A DNA stretch of 23,193 nt. Source: MGBC120314 sp051880495. GTDB lineage: Bacteria > Bacillota > Clostridia > Lachnospirales > Lachnospiraceae. The notes beneath the pieces are model-generated. The model searched no databases. It had not been told where the DNA came from and saw only the letters and a program-made list of their open reading frames with translations. The position numbers and the translations under genes are program-made. The stretch covers positions 1 to 23,193 of the forward strand of contig JBJEOB010000008.1 in the NCBI GenBank assembly GCA_051880495.1, written 5' to 3'. This document shows, piece by piece, positions 1-6,619 of the stretch (position 1 is the stretch's first letter; every line of letters begins with the position of its first letter).

Positions 1-236
1 GAAATGTAGCTGCAGACGGATTCTTCCACTCAGACGAATTTATCGCAAAGAATACAACAAACGCAGAGTATGTATCAATTCTCTACCAGACATTCCTTGG
101 AAGAGAGCTTGATGCGCCTGGCTACGAATTATGGGTAGGTCTTCTTGACAGAAATGAATGGACGAGAGATGAAGTTCTCGACGGATTTGCTAATTCAGAT
201 GAGTTTGCTGTAATTCTTGCAAGCTTTGGTTTATAA
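1..236 (+). CDS. C-terminal end of a DUF4214-domain protein (5' truncated by window edge)
   Basis: The reading frame is open from the window edge (first whole codon at 3) to TAA at 234-236. The visible 77 residues match the DUF4214 pattern: a segment containing YVSILYQTFLGRELDAPGYE, a tryptophan shortly after, and a terminal FANSDEF motif. Two FxxSDEF copies (near the edge and near the end) suggest at least one and a half repeats. DUF4214 domains are known from long secreted or surface proteins of bacteria, often in tandem near the C-terminus. Everything upstream lies outside the window, so overall function cannot be stated. The protein ends almost immediately after the repeat, and a strong hairpin terminator follows. 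Confidence 0.8.
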   Translation, partial: NVAADGFFHSDEFIAKNTTNAEYVSILYQTFLGRELDAPGYELWVGLLDRNEWTRDEVLDGFANSDEFAVILASFGL

Positions 237-276
237 AACATTTTATATAAGGGTATAATATTGCACATTATTTAAT

Positions 277-334
277 AGGGATGTAGGAATTATGGTAAAG
301 AAAAATGTCATAAAACCTACATCCTTATTTTTTT
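277..334 (+). terminator. Intrinsic terminator of the DUF4214 gene
   Basis: A perfect 9-bp stem (GGATGTAGG at 279-287 with CCTACATCC at 316-324) extends by a G-U and an A-U pair at its base. An inner 4-bp stem (291-294 with 309-312) closes part of the long loop. A T-rich run (325-334) follows, as expected of a Rho-independent terminator 40 bases after the stop codon. Confidence 0.75.
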
Positions 335-340
335 ATGAAA

Positions 341-621
341 ACAACCGAGTAACCGAAAACTTTTAAGTCTATCACGCTTTCTATAGAGCAGTGGGTGGTG
401 TACCAATAATTTTTGTTGTAAACCGCATCGGTAAGAATATCTCTGTCATCTGAAAGAAGATAATTTTTCCGGGAAGGTTTTTTAGTTTATTTTTTACTGT
501 CTTGAATAAAATATAAATACAAATGAGTTTAAATAACTTATCTGTGATATTAAAAGTATCAATTAACATAATTTATTTTTAAAACCGGAGTAGTACTCCA
601 AAATTTAGTAAGAATGGGTGC
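341..621. other. AT-rich intergenic stretch, no convincing gene
   Basis: About 280 bases between the terminator and the next promoter. Short frames on both strands lack ribosome sites and recognisable motifs. A 6-bp palindrome (587-592 with 594-599) is the only clear symmetry. A plus-strand frame around 365-460 reads like a short globular peptide but has no start and ends at a stop, so it could at most be a decayed remnant. Confidence 0.5.
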
Positions 622-650
622 TTGAATGCTCTTTCTTGCTATGTTATAAT
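622..650 (+). promoter_or_regulatory. Sigma-A promoter of the GNAT-like/small-protein pair
   Basis: A -35 box TTGAAT (622-627), a 17-bp spacer and a consensus -10 box TATAAT (645-650), with an extended TG at 642-643. Predicted start of transcription is near 657, giving a leader of about 17 bases to the ATG at 674. Confidence 0.8.
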
Positions 651-673
651 ATAAGAAAAAGAGGATGAAATTG

Positions 674-1228
674 ATGATTACTTTTAAAATTGATGAAATG
701 GTTCCTTGTTTAAAATCCGTTGAAACAGGAGATATAGTAGAGACAGAGGTTGTTAGACTTAGGAGAAAAAGTTTTTTATCAAAGTTTAACCCAAAAAACG
801 GATGGTATGTCAATTGGTCCAAATTTGATGCTAATGTTGAAATATATGCTTTAGTACTCAAAGGAAGTGTTGATATTCAAGGAATGATTGCTATTACACC
901 AGAAAAAGATACTGGAGCAGTACACATTAATTGGGCTGTTACAGCACCTCATAATAATATTTATGTTAATAAAACAAAAAAATATATAGGTGTAGGTGGT
1001 CATTTATTAGCGATTGCAGGGAAGAAATCGCTTGAATATGGATTTGATGGATTGATTTATGGAGAAGCAATGGATGAGGAAATATTAAATTATTATATCA
1101 AAGAATTTAATGCTCAAGAATTTCCTTATGGCTATCCTCAGCATCCTTTCCGCTTTGCAATTTACGAAAATGACGTTAAGTATATAACGGAGGTGTATAA
1201 TTATGAAGACAATGGAGAGGAACTGTAA
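674..1228 (+). CDS. GNAT-fold-like protein, 184 aa, function unknown
   Basis: I do not recognise a named family. The ATG at 674 is chosen over the one at 665 because the GAGG ribosome site (661-664) directly abuts 665 but stands 9 bases from 674. The protein is small, soluble-looking and charged, without signal peptide or membrane segment. Residues 60-115 resemble the acyl-CoA-binding part of N-acetyltransferases: a beta segment IQGMIAI, a second strand ending in APHNN, then YIGVGGHLLAIAGKKSLEYG, which looks like the GNAT motif A loop and helix. The C-terminal part (130-175) would form the last strands. Its stop codon lies inside the next small gene (26-base overlap), so the two are probably translationally coupled. 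The low GC and A/T-ending codons differ from the conserved genes to the right, which fits an accessory gene. The GNAT call is inference from motif resemblance. Confidence 0.6.
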   Translation: MITFKIDEMVPCLKSVETGDIVETEVVRLRRKSFLSKFNPKNGWYVNWSKFDANVEIYALVLKGSVDIQGMIAITPEKDTGAVHINWAVTAPHNNIYVNKTKKYIGVGGHLLAIAGKKSLEYGFDGLIYGEAMDEEILNYYIKEFNAQEFPYGYPQHPFRFAIYENDVKYITEVYNYEDNGEEL

Positions 1229-1382
1229 CATATTGGAATATGTTAACAAGAATCAAGATTTGATTTATAAACCAAGTCATTTAGGTTTGAATCTTGCACA
1301 GATGGTACGCTATGCTCAAAATAAAGGAGTTAAATTAAATGAACTTTCTTTAGCAGAAGTGGAAAAGTTCAGAATATTGTAA
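1203..1382 (+). CDS. Small 59-aa protein overlapping the GNAT-like gene
   Basis: A 60-codon frame starts at ATG 1203, inside the last 26 bases of the preceding gene but in another frame. A good ribosome site, GGAGG (1189-1193), stands 9 bases upstream. The product is helical-looking and basic to neutral, with a central stretch (GLNLAQMVRYAQNKGVKL) and an ending LSLAEVEKFRIL. It has no cysteine cluster, signal peptide or transmembrane span. I recognise no family. A compact overlapping gene pair under one promoter, with a small second product, resembles toxin-antitoxin or effector-partner units, but no motif proves this. A bidirectional terminator starts within 3 bases of the stop. That the frame is real is supported by the ribosome site, the overlap and the exact fit to the terminator. 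Confidence 0.6.
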   Translation: MKTMERNCNILEYVNKNQDLIYKPSHLGLNLAQMVRYAQNKGVKLNELSLAEVEKFRIL

Positions 1383-1384
1383 AA

Positions 1385-1418
1385 AAGACAGCTTAGGACT
1401 CATATCCTAAGCTGTTTT
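1385..1418. terminator. Bidirectional terminator between convergent genes
   Basis: A perfect 11-bp stem (1388-1398 with 1405-1415) with a 6-base loop, extended by a G-U and two A-U pairs. It has an A tract on its left and a T tract on its right, so it can end transcription of the small-protein unit rightward and of the EF-hand gene leftward. The T tract is longer when read on the minus strand. Confidence 0.85.
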
Positions 1419-1445
1419 GATATTCTTTAGGTCGATAGCTGTAAA

Positions 1446-2579
1446 TTATCCAATATTTGCAGCAATACTTGCAAGGTCTATCTGGGAAATTGTGCCGCTT
1501 GTCCCGCTTTCACGCAGGAAAACGCCGCTTCTTCGCATGAGACCATTCACGTTATTATCTTTATCATTCAGTGAAAACTGAGTTTTCTCACTGCCAAGAT
1601 ATATGGCACCAATGTCAGCTTCTTTCAGATTGAGGAGCTTGTCATTGCCGTTTTCATCTTTATACCATACCTTAAGTTTGTCATAAATCTCGTCAGCCTC
1701 GTCTATCCATCCGTTACCATCGCTGTCGTATTGTGCAAGATCAAAGAATCCGTTCCCGGACTTTGTTCCAAATAACTCGCTTCCGTCATTGATGATACCG
1801 TCATTGTTTTTGTCATAAGCAAGAAATGCGCCTCCTGCTCCGAGAGAAGATATTTCTTCTTTGCTGCCATCGCAGTCAAGGTCAAAATAAAAATGCGCTT
1901 CTGAGAGTGATACAGGATTAGAGTCAAGCTGTATTACAAGCGGGTCTGTCAGTACCTGCTCATACTGCATAAATTCAGATGATGCATATTCTGCGGCAAA
2001 GCTTCTTGACATTGTAAATGAAACGTCGAAGTTGATTTCGCGGCCATCAGCAGTGATGGCACACCCTGTTGATTCAAATGTGGTAGATTCAGATTCCTGT
2101 ATGGCAAAATATGTGTCAGTAGTCTGATTCCACAACGTACCTCCAATACTGCCGGAAATGGAAGAGGTATTGTAGACACTGAAACCATAGCCTGTGTTAT
2201 AATTATAATGTGTGCGGCCGGTTTCGTGCCGTGTCAGACCTTTGGAACGGTAAAGCATGTCAAGGAGAGTCTTAAGAGTCTTGCCGGCACATTCCTCTAA
2301 TGCTGCGACAGGGTTGTTTTGACGTTGTATTCCGCTGATGGATGCTGTGTCATAATTTTGCTCGACGTCATGGTATGACAGATTGCGTATTTTGTCAGCG
2401 AAATCATTGTAGTTGTTGTAGCTTGATTCTTCTGAATAATTTGAAGAATAGTTTTGCGTAACGGTGGACATGTTGGCGGGATTGAGAGCCTGCCACCTGG
2501 TAGTTACGACTTGTCTTTGCGTGTTTCTCTGGTAATTTCTTGTTGAACCCATTGAAACATTGCTTGATTGAATAATCAT
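1446..2579 (-). CDS. EF-hand calcium-binding protein, no signal peptide, 377 aa
   Basis: I do not know a gene name. The start at 2579 is chosen because AAAGGGG lies 7 bases upstream on the minus strand; an in-frame ATG at 2621 has no such site. The N-terminus (MIIQSSNVSMGSTRNYQ) is polar with no hydrophobic signal. Residues 1-100 are Ser/Asn/Tyr-rich and probably disordered. The middle (110-230) is predicted beta-rich. The C-terminal half has three Asp-rich calcium loops: DLDCDGSKEEI (233-243), DKNNDGIINDGSE (256-268) and DSDGNGWIDEADE (285-297), with ELFG and NGFFDLAQYD between the last two. That spacing resembles the calcium-binding region of large hemolysin-type and dockerin-like bacterial proteins. 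Without a signal it is either cytosolic or exported by a non-Sec route. A possible sigma-D promoter upstream suggests co-regulation with motility; this is inference. Confidence 0.75.
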   Translation of the reverse strand: MIIQSSNVSMGSTRNYQRNTQRQVVTTRWQALNPANMSTVTQNYSSNYSEESSYNNYNDFADKIRNLSYHDVEQNYDTASISGIQRQNNPVAALEECAGKTLKTLLDMLYRSKGLTRHETGRTHYNYNTGYGFSVYNTSSISGSIGGTLWNQTTDTYFAIQESESTTFESTGCAITADGREINFDVSFTMSRSFAAEYASSEFMQYEQVLTDPLVIQLDSNPVSLSEAHFYFDLDCDGSKEEISSLGAGGAFLAYDKNNDGIINDGSELFGTKSGNGFFDLAQYDSDGNGWIDEADEIYDKLKVWYKDENGNDKLLNLKEADIGAIYLGSEKTQFSLNDKDNNVNGLMRRSGVFLRESGTSGTISQIDLASIAANIG

Positions 2580-2657
2580 TTTTCTGCCCCTTTCTCTGTG
2601 CGAATAGAGGCTAACAGACATATCAGGGAAATTAGGCGTTTTCTCTGATTGTATTGT

Positions 2658-2685
2658 ATATCGGGAATATTTTGGGTAATATTTA
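2658..2685 (-). promoter_or_regulatory. Candidate sigma-D (FliA-type) promoter for the EF-hand gene
   Basis: On the minus strand TAAA (complement of 2682-2685) is followed after 16 bases by CCCGATAT (complement of 2658-2665). The sigma-D consensus is TAAA, about 15 bases, GCCGATAA, so six of eight -10 positions match. The start would be near 2651, about 70 bases before the ATG at 2579. No good sigma-A promoter was seen in the same stretch. Confidence 0.4.
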
Positions 2686-2719
2686 GAAGTGTACCGTAAA
2701 AAGAAAATTTTTTCGCCTA

Positions 2720-2748
2720 TTGCAATACCAAATTTGTTGTGATAGTAT
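2720..2748 (+). promoter_or_regulatory. Probable sigma-A promoter of the T-box leader
   Basis: TTGCAA (2720-2725), a 17-bp spacer and TAGTAT (2743-2748) precede the structured leader by about 20 bases. A weaker alternative, TTGTGA (2737-2742) with TTAAAT (2761-2766), would start a little later. Both lie in a divergent region shared with the EF-hand gene. Confidence 0.4.
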
Positions 2749-2767
2749 TAATATATATTGTTAAATG

Positions 2768-3011
2768 CAGGGAAAGAGACTCTAAGTTTACACCCTCGAC
2801 AGGAAGATGCAGCCACCGACTGAGAGCGCGTCAGGGAAGGAAGACAGTGGGAACACTCTTGAGCAGACACTCTGAAATAGTAGTAGGTTTGTCCGTTGAC
2901 ACGCGTTAAGTGTATAAGAGAGATATCATTTGATATCTAATGCGGGTGGTACCGCGGATAATTAAGTTTATTCGTCCCGGAATACGTTATAGTATTCCGG
3001 GATTCTTTTTT
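2768..3011 (+). promoter_or_regulatory. T-box riboswitch controlling aspS-gatCAB (AAC/GAA specifier)
   Basis: The T-box core GCGGGTGGTACCGCGG (2942-2957) matches the consensus that pairs with the tRNA acceptor end. CGGG (2943-2946) can pair with CCCG (2976-2979) to form the antiterminator, excluding the terminator at 2976-3001. In Stem I, AACACTCTTGAGCA (2852-2865) aligns base for base with the specifier region of the Bacillus subtilis glyQS T-box as I recall it (GGC, A, one base, TCTTGAGCA), placing AAC (2852-2854, asparagine) at the specifier. The preceding G makes GAAC, so GAA (Glu) overlaps it by one frame step. In the acceptor-binding bulge the sequence TGGT would pair fully with a tRNA whose discriminator is A and by wobble with G. 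Downstream genes make Asn-tRNA and Gln-tRNA, which fits sensing of tRNA-Asn and possibly tRNA-Glu. The 5' end of the leader is approximate. Confidence 0.9.
2976..3011 (+). terminator. T-box regulated intrinsic terminator
   Basis: A perfect 10-bp stem (CCCGGAATAC 2976-2985 with GTATTCCGGG 2992-3001), a 6-base loop and a T-rich run to 3011. It competes with the antiterminator for 2976-2979. Confidence 0.9.
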
Positions 3012-3038
3012 GTATAATAGGAAATTCCCTATGATACA
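3011..3038 (+). repeat. Short imperfect palindrome after the T-box terminator
   Basis: TGTAT and ATAGG (3011-3015, 3017-3021) pair with CCTAT and ATACA (3028-3032, 3034-3038) around a 6-base loop, with one A/G mismatch. It lies just before the aspS ribosome site. Its ATAGGAAATT core recurs in the palindromic island (15526-15554), so it may belong to a dispersed family of small repeats. Confidence 0.5.
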
Positions 3039-3067
3039 AAAAAATCTGAAGGAGGAATTAAAAAGAA

Positions 3068-4813
3068 ATGTCAGGCATTTACAGAGACAGAACATTGAAC
3101 AATGTGAGCGAACAGGATATTGGAAGCACCTTAAAGGTAGCAGGCTGGGTAGAAAATATCCGTGATCATGGTGGAGTATCTTTTATTGACTTAAGAGATA
3201 TGTACGGTGTATTGCAGGTTGTAATCCGCAAACCGGAATTGCTGGAGGGACTTAAGAAGGAAGAATGTATCAGCATCGAAGGCGTTATGGAAAAGCGTGA
3301 TGAGGAGACATATAATCCTAAGATTCCGTCAGGAACTATTGAATTAGAGGCTGTTACAATCGAAAAACTCGGTCAGGTATACACACAGCTTCCGTTTGAA
3401 GTAATGACTTCAAAGGAAGTACGTGAGGATGTGCGTCTTAAGTACCGTTATCTTGACCTTAGAAATCAGAAAGTTAAGGATAATATCATTTTCCGTTCGC
3501 AGGTAATTGCTTTCCTTCGTCAGAAGATGACGGAAATGGGATTTTTGGAGATTCAGACACCTATTCTTTGTGCATCATCTCCGGAAGGTGCAAGAGATTA
3601 TATTGTACCTTCAAGAAAATATAAGGGTAAGTTCTATGCACTTCCACAGGCACCACAGCAGTATAAGCAGCTTCTTATGGTGTCAGGTTTTGATAAGTAT
3701 TTCCAGATTGCTCCATGCTTCAGGGATGAGGATGCGAGAGCTGACCGTTCTCCGGGAGAATTTTATCAGCTTGATTTTGAGATGAGCTTCGCAACACAGG
3801 AAGATGTTTTCCGTGTAGGTGAGGAAGTATTATCAGCAACATTTGAAAAGTTTGCACCAAAAGGTTATGAAGTTACCAAGGCGCCTTATCCAATCATAAG
3901 CTATAAGCAGGCAATGCTTGAATTTGGTACAGATAAGCCTGACCTTCGTAATCCGCTTAGAATTATTGATGTTACAGAGTTTTTCCAGAGATGTACATTT
4001 AAGCCGTTTATCGGAAAGACTGTACGTGCCGTTAAGGTTCATGCAGAAATGTCAAAGGGCTTCCATGAGAAGTTACTTAAGTTCGCAACAGGAATAGGAA
4101 TGGGCGGTCTTGGTTATCTTGAAGTATTAGATGACCTTTCATACAAGGGACCTATTGATAAATTCATTCCTGATGAGATGAAGAAGGAGTTCTTAGAGCT
4201 TGCAAAGCTTGAGGCAGGAGATACTATTTTCTTCATGGCTGATAAGGAAGACAGGGCAGCTTACTATGCAGGCATGATTCGTAACGAGCTTGGTGAGAAG
4301 CTTGACCTTATTGAGAAGAATGCATACAGATTCTGCTATGTAAATGATTTCCCAATGTTTGAAAGGGATCCTGAGACCAAGCAGATTGGATTTACACACA
4401 ATCCGTTCTCTATGCCGCAGGGCGGCCTTGAAGCACTTAACACAAAGGATCCGCTTGATATTCTTGCATACCAGTATGATATCGTATGTAATGGTGTTGA
4501 ATTATCCTCAGGTGCCGTTCGTAACCATGATATGCAGATTATGGTTAAGGCATTTGAAATTGCCGGATATGACGAAGAGGTATTAAAGGCTAAGTTCGGA
4601 GCATTATATAATGCATTCCAGTTCGGTGCACCACCACATGCAGGTATGGCACCGGGTGTTGACCGTATGATTATGTTACTTCGTAATGAGGAAAATATCC
4701 GTGAAGTTATCGCATTCCCAATGAGCGGAACAGCACAGGATCTCATGTGCGGAGCACCAAATGAAGTGACAGAACAGCAGTTAAGAGAAGTACACATTAA
4801 GGTTCGTGATTAA
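3068..4813 (+). CDS. aspS: Aspartyl-tRNA synthetase, probably non-discriminating
   Basis: A class IIb synthetase that charges tRNA-Asp with aspartate in the cytoplasm. At 581 residues it is the normal bacterial length. Residues 1-110 form the OB-fold anticodon domain. The catalytic core starts near 120 with KYRYLDLRN. Motif 2 is FRDEDARADRSPGEFYQL (218-235), an insertion (GAD) domain spans about 295-415, and motif 3 is GAPPHAGMAPGVDRM (520-534). AAGGAGG (3049-3055) precedes the ATG by 12 bases. The motif 2 region carries SPGEFYQLD instead of the QPEFTQ of the Escherichia coli enzyme; from memory this form is common in alphaproteobacteria. Co-transcription with gatCAB and a T-box containing an Asn codon suggest that it also aspartylates tRNA-Asn (inference). 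No asparaginyl-tRNA synthetase gene is present in the window, which proves nothing about the genome. Confidence 0.97.
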   Translation: MSGIYRDRTLNNVSEQDIGSTLKVAGWVENIRDHGGVSFIDLRDMYGVLQVVIRKPELLEGLKKEECISIEGVMEKRDEETYNPKIPSGTIELEAVTIEKLGQVYTQLPFEVMTSKEVREDVRLKYRYLDLRNQKVKDNIIFRSQVIAFLRQKMTEMGFLEIQTPILCASSPEGARDYIVPSRKYKGKFYALPQAPQQYKQLLMVSGFDKYFQIAPCFRDEDARADRSPGEFYQLDFEMSFATQEDVFRVGEEVLSATFEKFAPKGYEVTKAPYPIISYKQAMLEFGTDKPDLRNPLRIIDVTEFFQRCTFKPFIGKTVRAVKVHAEMSKGFHEKLLKFATGIGMGGLGYLEVLDDLSYKGPIDKFIPDEMKKEFLELAKLEAGDTIFFMADKEDRAAYYAGMIRNELGEKLDLIEKNAYRFCYVNDFPMFERDPETKQIGFTHNPFSMPQGGLEALNTKDPLDILAYQYDIVCNGVELSSGAVRNHDMQIMVKAFEIAGYDEEVLKAKFGALYNAFQFGAPPHAGMAPGVDRMIMLLRNEENIREVIAFPMSGTAQDLMCGAPNEVTEQQLREVHIKVRD

Positions 4814-4827
4814 AAGGAGTTGTCCAC

Positions 4828-5121
4828 ATGGCAAATGTAATTACAGACGAAACAATTGAATATGTTGGTATTCTTGCCAAGCTTGAGCTGTCTGATGAAG
4901 AGAAAGAACAGGCTAAGAAGGATATGGCCAACATGCTTGACTATATTGACAGATTAAATGAGCTGGATACAACCGGTGTTGAACCGATGTCGCATGTATT
5001 TCCGGTCAGCAACGTTTTCCGTGAGGATGTTGTAACTAATGGTGATGACAGCGAAAATATTATTGCAAATGCACCTGAAAGCAAGGACTCAAGCTTTGTG
5101 GTGCCTAAGACTGTAGAGTAG
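4828..5121 (+). CDS. gatC: Aspartyl/glutamyl-tRNA amidotransferase subunit C
   Basis: GatC is the small subunit that wraps around GatA and GatB in the transamidosome and stabilises the complex. The 97-residue length is typical. The N-terminal helical half (ITDETIEYVGILAKLELSDE) and the conserved VEPMSHVFPVSNVFREDVV (about 51-69) identify the family. GGAG (4816-4819) begins just after the aspS stop, and the gap is 14 bases, so translation is likely coupled. Expression should follow the T-box upstream of aspS, since no promoter or terminator separates the genes. Confidence 0.96.
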   Translation: MANVITDETIEYVGILAKLELSDEEKEQAKKDMANMLDYIDRLNELDTTGVEPMSHVFPVSNVFREDVVTNGDDSENIIANAPESKDSSFVVPKTVE

Positions 5122-5136
5122 CGGGAGGAAAACAAA

Positions 5137-6606
5137 ATGAATTTAATGAGTTTAACTGCCGTGGAACTTGGCAGAAAAATTAAAGAAAAAGAGGTTTCTG
5201 TGGTTGACGCTGTCAATGCCTGTATCGAACAGATAGAGGCTAAAGATTCTGAATTCAACTGTTATGTTACTGTTGATAAGGAAGGTGCCTTAAAGAGAGC
5301 GCAGGAAGTGCAGAAACTTATTGATGAAGGTAAGCTTACAGGACCACTTGCAGGTGTTCCTGTAGCTGTTAAGGATAATATGTGTACTAAGGGACTTCTT
5401 ACTACGTGCAGTTCGAAGATTCTTGGTAACTTTGTCCCGACATACGATGCAGAAGCAGTTATCAACCTTGAAAAAGCAGGTGCAGTTATTGTCGGTAAGA
5501 CTAACATGGATGAATTTGCAATGGGAAGTACCACGGAGACATCAGCATTTGGTGTTACGAAGAACCCATGGAATTCAGAACATGTTCCGGGTGGCTCATC
5601 GGGCGGCTCTGCAGCGGCTGTTGCAGCAGAGGAGTGTTCATATGCACTTGGTTCAGATACAGGCGGTTCAATCCGTCAGCCGAGTTCATTCTGTGGCGTA
5701 ACAGGTATGAAGCCGACATACGGAACGATTTCACGTTATGGTCTTATCGCGTATGGTTCTTCATTAGACCAGATTGGACCAATTGCCAAGGATGTTACTG
5801 ACTGTGCAACAATATTAGAGGCAATCGCTTCATATGACCCTAAGGATTCAACATCAGTAAAGAGAGAAGATTATGATTTTACATCTGCACTTGTTGATGA
5901 TGTTAAGGGATTAAAAATTGGTATTCCGAGAGACTATTTTGGTGAAGGTCTTGACAGTGAAGTTAAAGAAGCAGTGCTTGCGGCTGCTAAGAAATTAGAG
6001 GAAAAAGGTGCAATAGTTGAAGAGTTTGATTTAAGCCTTGTAGAATATGCGATTCCTGCATATTACGTAATTGCTTCGGCTGAGGCAAGCTCAAACCTTG
6101 CACGTTTTGATGGCGTTAAATACGGATACAGAGCCAAAGAGTTTGAAGGACTCCACAGCATGTACAAGAGAACTCGTTCAGAGGGATTCGGAGCCGAGGT
6201 AAAGCGTAGAATTATGCTTGGTTCGTTTGTACTTAGTTCCGGTTATTATGATGCTTACTATCTGAAGGCGTTAAGAACCAAGGCTCTTATTAAGCAGGCG
6301 TTTGATAAGGCATTTGCAAAATATGATATTATCCTTGGACCTGCAGCACCGACAACAGCACCTAAGCTTGGTGAATCACTTTCAGATCCAATCAAGATGT
6401 ACCTTGGTGATATTTATACAATTTCTGTAAATTTAGCAGGACTTCCGGGTATTTCGGTACCTTGCGGAGTTGACAGCAAGGGCCTGCCAATCGGCTTACA
6501 GCTTATTGGTGACTGTTTTGCAGAAAAGACTTTGATTCGTGCGGCATATTCTTTTGAACAGACAAGAAGTTATGAAAGATGTGCAGCAGCAAAGAAAATG
6601 GATTAG
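5137..6606 (+). CDS. gatA: Aspartyl/glutamyl-tRNA amidotransferase subunit A (amidase)
   Basis: GatA hydrolyses glutamine to ammonia, which is channelled to GatB to convert Asp-tRNA(Asn) or Glu-tRNA(Gln) to the amide. The protein is 489 residues, normal for the family. The amidase-signature catalytic triad is complete: Lys79 in GVPVAVKD, Ser154 in PGGSSGGSAA and Ser178 in LGSDTGGSIRQP, the same numbering as in the well-studied Staphylococcus aureus enzyme. The C-terminal part contains the conserved GPAAPTTAP and NLAGLPGISVPCG segments. A GGGAGG site lies just behind the gatC stop, and the gap is 15 bases. The gene is part of the T-box operon and needs GatB and GatC as partners. Confidence 0.97.
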   Translation: MNLMSLTAVELGRKIKEKEVSVVDAVNACIEQIEAKDSEFNCYVTVDKEGALKRAQEVQKLIDEGKLTGPLAGVPVAVKDNMCTKGLLTTCSSKILGNFVPTYDAEAVINLEKAGAVIVGKTNMDEFAMGSTTETSAFGVTKNPWNSEHVPGGSSGGSAAAVAAEECSYALGSDTGGSIRQPSSFCGVTGMKPTYGTISRYGLIAYGSSLDQIGPIAKDVTDCATILEAIASYDPKDSTSVKREDYDFTSALVDDVKGLKIGIPRDYFGEGLDSEVKEAVLAAAKKLEEKGAIVEEFDLSLVEYAIPAYYVIASAEASSNLARFDGVKYGYRAKEFEGLHSMYKRTRSEGFGAEVKRRIMLGSFVLSSGYYDAYYLKALRTKALIKQAFDKAFAKYDIILGPAAPTTAPKLGESLSDPIKMYLGDIYTISVNLAGLPGISVPCGVDSKGLPIGLQLIGDCFAEKTLIRAAYSFEQTRSYERCAAAKKMD

Positions 6607-6619
6607 GAGGTAGAAGACG

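Noticed and set aside
365..460. Plus-strand frame encoding a globular-looking peptide (AVGGVPIIFVVNRIGKN)
   Set aside because: No start codon or ribosome site, bounded by stops on both sides and too short to assign; possibly a remnant but not supportable.
381..861. Minus-strand frames of 62 and 100 codons
   Set aside because: No ribosome sites; the second lies antisense over the GNAT-like gene and its promoter; composition reflects AT-rich DNA.
2761..2940. Asp codon GAC (2798-2800, 2818-2820 or 2843-2845) as T-box specifier
   Set aside because: None aligns with the conserved purine and TCTTGAGCA context of the Stem I 3' strand; AAC at 2852-2854 does.
4336..4797. 153-codon antisense frame within aspS
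   Set aside because: Shadow of the aspS coding frame with no ribosome site or family resemblance.
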